From positions 648,966,606 through 649,030,605 of the forward strand of contig CM062811.1 in assembly GCA_031772625.1 (NCBI GenBank): DNA of 64,000 nucleotides, written 5' to 3'. The notes beneath the pieces were generated by a model, which saw nothing but the letters and a program-made list of their open reading frames with translations, made no database searches and was not told where the DNA came from. Source of the DNA: Pinus tabuliformis. Lineage: Eukaryota > Streptophyta > Pinopsida > Pinales > Pinaceae. The position numbers and the translations under genes were made by a program. Of this stretch, positions 57,961 to 64,000 are shown piece after piece (position 1 is the stretch's first letter; each line of letters starts with the position of its first letter).

Positions 57961-59880
57961 TGCAAAGTCAACCAAATTCACCAAACTGGTATGAACTTGA
58001 TTTTCCTTCATCTGAAGATGATTCATCCAGTAAATCTACGTCAACAACACCATCTAGATCTTCTAGCAGTTCATCTGCATCTCCAAGCAGCAACAGTTCT
58101 TCTGACAGTGATTCTCCACCTCCAGAATCTTCAACTGATCAACGAACATCAGTTTATATTAATCCTCTTTACAATGATGGTGACTTTTCAGAATCTCAAA
58201 CAAGTAAGCATCAACTACCAAAATGGGCAGTTCAACTTTTGAAAGATGTAAGGCCTAATGAGCAGAATAAAACAAGAACAAGGAAGTCACACAAAAGTGA
58301 AGGAAATTTTGCCTTGATAGCAAATGATTTTTCTGAACCTTCCACATACAATGAAGCAGTAAAACATAAATAATGGCAATAGGCTATGATTGAAGAATAT
58401 CGAGCGGTAATTGATAACAACACTTGGAAACTTGTTGATTGTCCTCAAAATGTTAAACCCATAGGATGCAAATGGGTTTACAGAATTAAGTACAACCAAA
58501 ATGGAGAACTTGAAAAGTATAAAGAAAGACTTGCGGCTAAAGTTTTTGCACAACAAGAAGGCATTTATTATGAGGAAACTTTTTCTCCTACAACTAAATG
58601 GAGCACCATCCGATTAACACTTGCACTGGCCGCTTAGAAAGGATGGAAAGTTCATGAAATTGATGTAAAAAGTTCTTTTCTCAACGGGGATTTACAGGAA
58701 GAAGTATATATGACACAACCATCAGCTTTTGAAATTGAAGGGCAAGAACATAAAATCTGCAAATTGATCAAGGTTTTATATGGGTTAAAACAAGCTCCTC
58801 GAGCTTGGTATGCAAAAATGGATTAATACCTTAGGAAAGTTGGTTTTCAGTGAAGTGAATCTGATGATACTTTGTATGTGCAACAACAACGTAAATATCT
58901 GGTGATGCTTGTTATGTATGTAGATGATTTTATCATTACTGGAAACAATGATGATCATATTGCACAGGTGAAAACATAATTACATGCAAGTTTTAAAGTG
59001 ACAAATTTGGGATTACTTCACTACTATCTTGGAGTTGAAGTCTTCCAAAATCCACATCATATTTTCATTTCTCAGAGTAAGTATGCAACAGAGCTTCTTG
59101 AATGATTTGGAATACAGGATTGCAAGCTCGTTCTTACCCCCATGGAGCAAAACTTGAAACTTTCAAATTTGAAGGGGGGGACATGGTGGACAGCACTATT
59201 TATAGACAATTGATTGGCAGCTTGATTTATTTGACAAATACTCGCCTTGATCTATCTTATGCAGTCACTATTCCTTCACGTTTTATGCAGGAACCATGAG
59301 ACAAGCAATGGAATGTTGACAAAAGAGTTCTTCGCTATATCCAAGGAACAAAATATTTTGTTCTTATTTACAAAAAGAATAAAAACTTTGTACTTGGTGG
59401 ATATTCGGATGTCAACTTTGTTGGAAGGATTGATGATCGAGCATCAACATCAGGTTAAAAATGAACACGGGGTCAACAACAGTGTCTTGGAGTTGTAAGA
59501 AACAAGCTACAGTGACCACGTCTTTAGCGGACATAGAGTACATTTTAGCATGGGAAGCAGCATGTGAAATTGTTTGGTTGCACAAAACTTTACAGGAATT
59601 GGGCATTTCTCAGGTAGAAGCTACGTCATTATTCATTGAGAACTAGTCAGCTATCAAGATTACCAAGAACCCAGGTTTTCATTCAAAGACAAAGCATGTG
59701 GACACCAAGTATCATCATATCAGATCTCTCATTGCCAAAGATGTCCTCAAGCCAATTTTTTGTCCTTCAGAAGATCATATCTCCGACATTTTCATGAAAC
59801 CTCTTGGCAGAATAAAATTTACTAAGTTGAGGGATGAACTTGGTATATGTTGTAATGTATCCTTGGATCATCGGGGGGAA
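57960..59880 (+). pseudogene. Copia reverse transcriptase and RNase H
   Basis: The Ser/Pro-rich linker (57960-58373) leads into RT: NTWKLVDCPQNVKPIGCKWV, EIDVKSSFLNGDLQEEVYM, LYGLKQAPRAWY, catalytic MYVDDFIITG near 58915, and YLGVEVFQNP. RNase H motifs follow (LIYLTNTRLDLSYAV, ADIEYILAWEAACEIVWL, TKHVDTKYHHIRSLI). Frameshifts near 59100, 59300 and 59450 and several stops inactivate it. A GGGGGGAA polypurine tract ends at 59880, abutting the 3' LTR. Confidence 0.85.
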
Positions 59881-60285
59881 TGTTAGATGATCCAAAATAA
59901 ATATTATCATAGGTTATAAATTCAGAATAAAATAAATATTAATTTAAGATATCAAATTAATAATTATTAATCTAGAATATTTAATTATTTTATGGAGACA
60001 TTTAGAATTAGTATATTGTTGTAACAAGATATGACTCTACAAATGTGTCATATATTAGGCTCTAATTTAGGAGAATTGTTAGTAAGTTGTTTGAATAGTT
60101 TTTATCGTAAGTGGACACTTGTTATTTTATAAGTGATCCATAATTAGAGGTAGTTAGGACATTGAGCTTATAAATAGCTCATTGCAAGAGTGTTTTGCTG
60201 TTCAGGTGTAAACTCTTGCAAAATTCCAGATGTAATTGTTTTTCTTATTAATAAGATTATGTGTTTGAGGACACTTCTACCATTA
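59881..60285 (+). mobile_element. Copia 3' LTR, 405 bp
   Basis: Same sequence as 53690-54093 with scattered substitutions, preceded by the polypurine tract and followed by ATTTT. Confidence 0.9.
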
Positions 60286-60290
60286 ATTTT

Positions 60291-61660
60291 ATAGAAACAT
60301 TCTTTTTCTTTTGCATGGGAATACACTGACATGAGAGGGATTGATCCTAAAACTTGAATACATCATATCTACATTGAACAAAATGAAATACCAATTAGAC
60401 AACCTCAGCAAAGAATGAACCCAAATCTAAAAGAAATTGTTCAGGAAGAATTGAAGAAATTATTAAATGTAAATTTCATTTATCCAATATCTAACAGTTA
60501 GTGGGTTTCACCCCTAGTAATCGTCCCTAAAAAGAATGGAAAATGGAGAGTATGCATCGATTACAGGGATTTTAATAAAGCAACATTAAAATACCACTTT
60601 CTGCTACCTTTCATAGACCAAGTCTTAGATACTTTAGCAGGGAAAAAAAAAAATCCTTCTTGGATGAGTTTAGTGGATACAACCAGATTCAGGTGGCCCT
60701 TGAAGATCAAGATAAAACCACATTCACTTTTCCATGGGGAAATTATGCTTACCGGGTACTTCCCTTTGGGTTATGTAATTCTCCCACAACATCCAAAGGG
60801 AAGTCCTTGGCATTTTCTCTAACCTTATCCATGATTATGTGGAAGTGTACATGGATGGTTTCACAGTCTATGGGGATTGTTTCAATGAAGCACTAGAAAA
60901 CCTAGAGAAATTCTTAATAATATGTCAAGAAGAAAACCTCTCATTAAGCCATGAAAAATGTTTCATGATGTTTAATGAGGTAATTGTTTTAGGTCACCAT
61001 ATTTCTGGAGATGGAATTAAGGTAGACTCATCTAAGGTGGAAGTCATTTCCAAGTTATTAGTGCCAAGTTGTCAAAAGGATGTTAGAATTTTTCTTGTTT
61101 TTACTGGATACTGTAGAATATTTATAGAAAACTTCACCAAAATTGCATCCCCACTCTTTAAGTTACTTACTAAAGATTGTGAATTAAGTTGGGATTATGA
61201 ATGTCAAGTTGCCTTTGAAACATTGAAAAAGAGAATTTCAGAAGCACCCATCTTAAAAGGACCTAACTGGAAATTTCCTTTCCATATCTCAACAGATGCT
61301 TCAGATCCAACCTTAGGAGTTGTTTTAGGACAAAAAGATCTCACTCCTTATGCCATTTATTATGCCAGGAAAAATTCAACCCTTGCAAAGTTAAATTATA
61401 CTGTAACTGAGAAGGAGTTCTTCATTGTAATTCATGCCATTAATAAATTCAGACATTATATAACTGACTATGAAACTTTTGTCCACACAGACCATTCTGC
61501 CATTAGATACCTAATGAATAAACCAGTCACTAATGTAAGAATAACCAGATGGCTCCTACTTTTAAAAGAATTCAACATAACTATTCTATATAGGCCAGGA
61601 AAAGAAAACACAATCGCTGATTTTCTATCTAGAATATAAAATGAAAACAATGATTGACCC
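60291..61660 (+). pseudogene. Ty3/gypsy element C reverse transcriptase and RNase H
   Basis: Resumes directly after the copia element: FAWEYTDMRGIDP, LKEIVQEELKKLL, a TAG in place of Gln in NS-TAG-WVSPLV, VPKKNGKWRVCIDYRDFNKA, FLDEFSGYNQIQVALEDQDK. Frame changes occur near 60650 (A run) and 60790. The 266-codon frame at 60839-61639 has VYMDGFTVYGD (catalytic YMDD changed to YMDG), LGHHISGDGIKVD, the RNase H core HISTDASDP and TVTEKEFFIVI, ending IADFLSRI. Integrase is missing because another LTR begins at 61661. It belongs with the non-chromovirus plant gypsy elements. Confidence 0.85.
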
Positions 61661-62490
61661 TGTTGGTGTCCAGGTAGGGATGATTTATCCACCTTGTTCC
61701 GACATTAATTTTATCAATCCAGGTGTGTATCCTTTCAAGGCAACGCAAAGGTATATGCGAGATCAGACGCATAATCCTTTCCAACCAAGTGTTCGTGGTT
61801 TAAAATTCAAAACATAACTGTAAGATTAACAAATTATAGAACTGCAGAAATAATCATAAATAGTAAAGAACTATAACAGCAACCATAAACTGATAAATCA
61901 CACACACACAAAGATGCAGCACCTAATCAGAATAACGGGACCAGCTCTCTGATTAGCACTGCGTTAGCCACTGAAAGAACTAGAACAACAAAATAGATGA
62001 TCTTTTATTACTCGGTAATAGATATTTACAATACTGATGGGTGAACCCCCATTCACAAGAACAACCTGCAATTTATACATAGCAAGGGAGATTAACAAAT
62101 CTCTCGGAAACATAGTAATTGTAGATACAAAGATGTACATCTGTTGGAACGATATCAACATCAGATGTCTGAGATAGCAAGAAGGCCTAAGAATAGTTCA
62201 GGGATCCCGTTCCCCGAGCTGGCGACCTCGTTCTGGCTGGTCGTTACTAGATTCATTGCAATATGCTGAAGTGAGGGTTCCTGTTCTCATGCTACAGTCA
62301 AACACATCATTTAGTACCACAAATAGATAGAATCCATGCGTTTTTACTTAATTAATTAAAATATACCAATTGGACAAGTAAGGGGAATTTAACTTGTAAG
62401 TTTAACATAACAACATAGGTAAATGAGTGCAAAAAGGTAAAAAAAGGTAGTGGAATTGGGGAGAAAGATGGCTCGATTTGGTACCCAACA
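61661..62490 (-). mobile_element. 3' LTR of minus-strand LTR element H, 830 bp
   Basis: On the minus strand it starts TGTTGGGTACC (62490) and ends GGACACCAACA (61661), with a TATAAAT box at 62077-62071 and AATAAA-type signal near 62009-62004. A polypurine tract TTGGGGGGAGA (62501-62491) immediately precedes it, so it is the 3' LTR. It cuts gypsy element C right after the RNase H domain. Confidence 0.8.
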
Positions 62491-62501
62491 TCTCCCCCCA
62501 A

Positions 62502-63647
62502 CTAGTCTTCTGCATGTCCTCATGTAGTTTGCTGCCCTTGCAAATCTGGGTTTTGTAGACTGTATGTTTCATGAATCTGGGCAAGATCATATTCCGTGGC
62601 CATTTATGTTCCTGGAACTTTAAATCCATTTGAAAGAACAACTTCCTTCCACCAATCATTGGGGACATCATAAGCTGGAGTATAATTTCTCGTAGGCAAC
62701 CAGAGAACACGAAACTGAAACCGGAGCCCCATCCATCGAGTCCCACATGTCTAGACACATGCCACATACCAGGGCACCCTAGTAAGTACTCATGCAAAAT
62801 TTCGTGCCCCAAAAGGTTCTCTATGCCGGACAGTTGTAGGTGACATCATCCACCTCCTCTGGCAGCAACTAAGGGCCTCTTTTTGAAATGTGGTGAGTTG
62901 CTTGACACAAAGATCAAGACACCATCTTTGTGTCCTCGCCATTCTATCCTTGTTTCCCCCAATCTCCAGAAAGGTTTTGTGCTTCTTGAACATTGTGTCT
63001 GACCTCTCATGGTCCCCTCTTACTATAAATGGCTTTGTAACTTGATTGGACTCAAAACTGTTACAAGCCTTCTGCCAGTGAATCTGGTTAAAAGTGTAAG
63101 AGGTGAGGGCCCTTACATGAATGTCCGCCACATACAGGACCAGGTTAAAATCTCTGTCCAGCCACAGTAAGTACCCGTGTAAGTAAAATTCACACTTCAG
63201 ATGTTGCGTTGGTACATCGTGACCCCTCAAAATTCAGAGGAATTTCACACCATCCTCCATCTCATAGTTGATCTCATTCTTAATACTTTCCATGCAAAAC
63301 AAAAGGAAACATTTGGGAAAAAATAAGGAATAATAAGAAGCAGTGGGACGACATGCCATAACCTCTTGCACTAGATTGAACATCTGCTCCTTGTCGGCCT
63401 TTAGTTCTGCCACTTTCTTCTCCATGTGCTCCATCTTGAGTTTTTGTTTCACATGTTGTAACCTCATAACATCTATCCACTCCATATATCCAAAAATTGT
63501 TGTGGAGGCCCTTTCCTCAGTCCTTCTGATCTCGTTTTTGTATTGCGCCATAGTAGATTTCCAAGACAATATTTTAGCTGTTAAGGCATACTCTTGATCT
63601 TCAAATAGTCGTTCGATCAAGTCTATCTCGGTGGAAATAGAGGTCAT
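62502..63647 (-). CDS. Unrecognised ORFs at the 3' end of element H
   Basis: Three consecutive minus-strand stretches precede the polypurine tract. The first (63647-63234, 137 aa) begins MTSISTEIDLIERLF and contains a coiled-coil-like helix (QKLKMEHMEKKVAELKADKE). The second (63230-62790, 146 aa) includes FYLHGYLLWLDRDFNLVLYV and TFLEIGGNKDRMARTQRWCL. A third, shifted stretch lies at about 62812-62402 and runs into the LTR. They sit where env-like or accessory ORFs occur in some plant gypsy elements, but I see no signal peptide or membrane segment and no known domain. Confidence 0.4.
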
Positions 63648-64000
63648 GACTATCTGGTCTACTTGGGTTTTTGTGTCAACCCCAATAGTTTTGGCCTTTT
63701 TGGCTTGCTACTTGTGCTTCTTTATTTGTTTCTGCATTCTGTGCACCTTCTTTCTCAATTTCCTTACTTCCATTTTGAGCCGCATCGTTTCCTTGAAGTG
63801 CAGCTGATACTTTTCTTTCACTGGAAGCCTTCGTTGTTCACATAGCTATATCCACTCTTGCTTAACTAATATTTCTTCAACCGGAGGTAAATCCCTCGAA
63901 ACATATTTTGTTGTGTTGACTGGGGGATTTTCCTTCCTTGCTTGCTCTTCTCCACTTATTTCGTTCCCAACAGCCCCCTCGCCTGACTATATCGTTGGCT
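63648..64000 (-). other. Element H internal sequence running off the window
   Basis: Minus-strand reading continues in broken frames with charged sequence (for example ERKVSAALQGNDAAQNGSKE). It is probably the N-terminal part of the same accessory protein; no domain is recognised. Confidence 0.35.

Larger units (their letters stand above)
53690..60285 (+). mobile_element. Ty1/copia element nested in gypsy C, 6.6 kb
   Basis: It is complete in structure: 5' LTR 53690-54093, PBS 54097-54110, gag-pol in plus orientation, polypurine tract just before 59881, 3' LTR 59881-60285, and target duplication ATTTT at 53685-53689 and 60286-60290. Removing it and one ATTTT restores the gypsy reading across the site. 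The LTRs differ at a modest number of positions, so insertion is not recent. Confidence 0.9.

Noticed and set aside
57960-58373. Ser/Pro-rich ORF as an independent gene
   Set aside because: It is the integrase-to-RT linker of the copia polyprotein after a frameshift.

Overview
The window reads as nuclear DNA from a seed plant with a large, gene-poor, transposon-rich genome, probably a gymnosperm such as a conifer. The support is two plant-type nuclear tRNAs (Gly-CCC and Val-UAC), plant-type Ty3/gypsy and Ty1/copia elements, plant LINEs carrying a zf-RVT plus RNase H tail, long AT-rich spacers and heavily decayed transposon ORFs. The gymnosperm assignment is inference. The only intact host-like protein gene is a 480-residue intronless U-box protein, present twice (5319-6761 and 45903-47345, both minus strand) with identical deduced proteins.

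Three overlapping copies of a segmental duplication frame the window. Copy C (about 45474-52420) shows the full order: U-box gene, AT-rich flank, (GA)-rich tract, Ty3/gypsy element. Copy A (1-5015) holds the flank and the start of the gypsy element and is then cut. Copy B (5013-9008) is joined directly to it and holds the U-box gene and flank, then is cut and joined to the 3' end of another LTR element (3' LTR 9893-10928). B and C are nearly identical; A is more diverged.

Between B and C lie three diverged copies of an unrecognised gene-sized repeat, here called family X: copy 1 (10929-14364, minus), copy 2 (about 18280-22763, minus) and copy 3 (24276 to about 29650, plus). Each begins with a small terminal hairpin, then a leader full of repeated short motifs and a conserved splice-donor-like GTAAGT, then a long broken ORF with charged, probably coiled-coil segments. 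Copies 2 and 3 lie head to head around a LINE fragment (22763-24275) whose 3' half resumes after copy 3 (about 29650-30935). A gypsy-type gag ORF interrupted by five in-frame TAG codons (15682-17292, minus) with PBS and LTR lies between X copies 1 and 2. Next come a tRNA-Gly, a tRNA-Val and repeated tRNA-Val 3' halves (31680-32290), an AT-rich spacer, and a nearly complete minus-strand LINE (about 36100-41860).

The right end is nested retrotransposons. The gypsy element of copy C (about 49592-61660) is split by a complete copia element (53690-60285, LTRs of 404 and 405 bp, ATTTT target duplication) and cut at 61661 by the 3' LTR of a minus-strand LTR element that runs out of the window with unrecognised ORFs just before its polypurine tract. 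The copia leader carries a fragment of a host UAS-domain (PUX10/FAF2-like) gene. Nothing here forms an operon-like system; the candidate novelty is family X and the captured or accessory ORFs of the retroelements.
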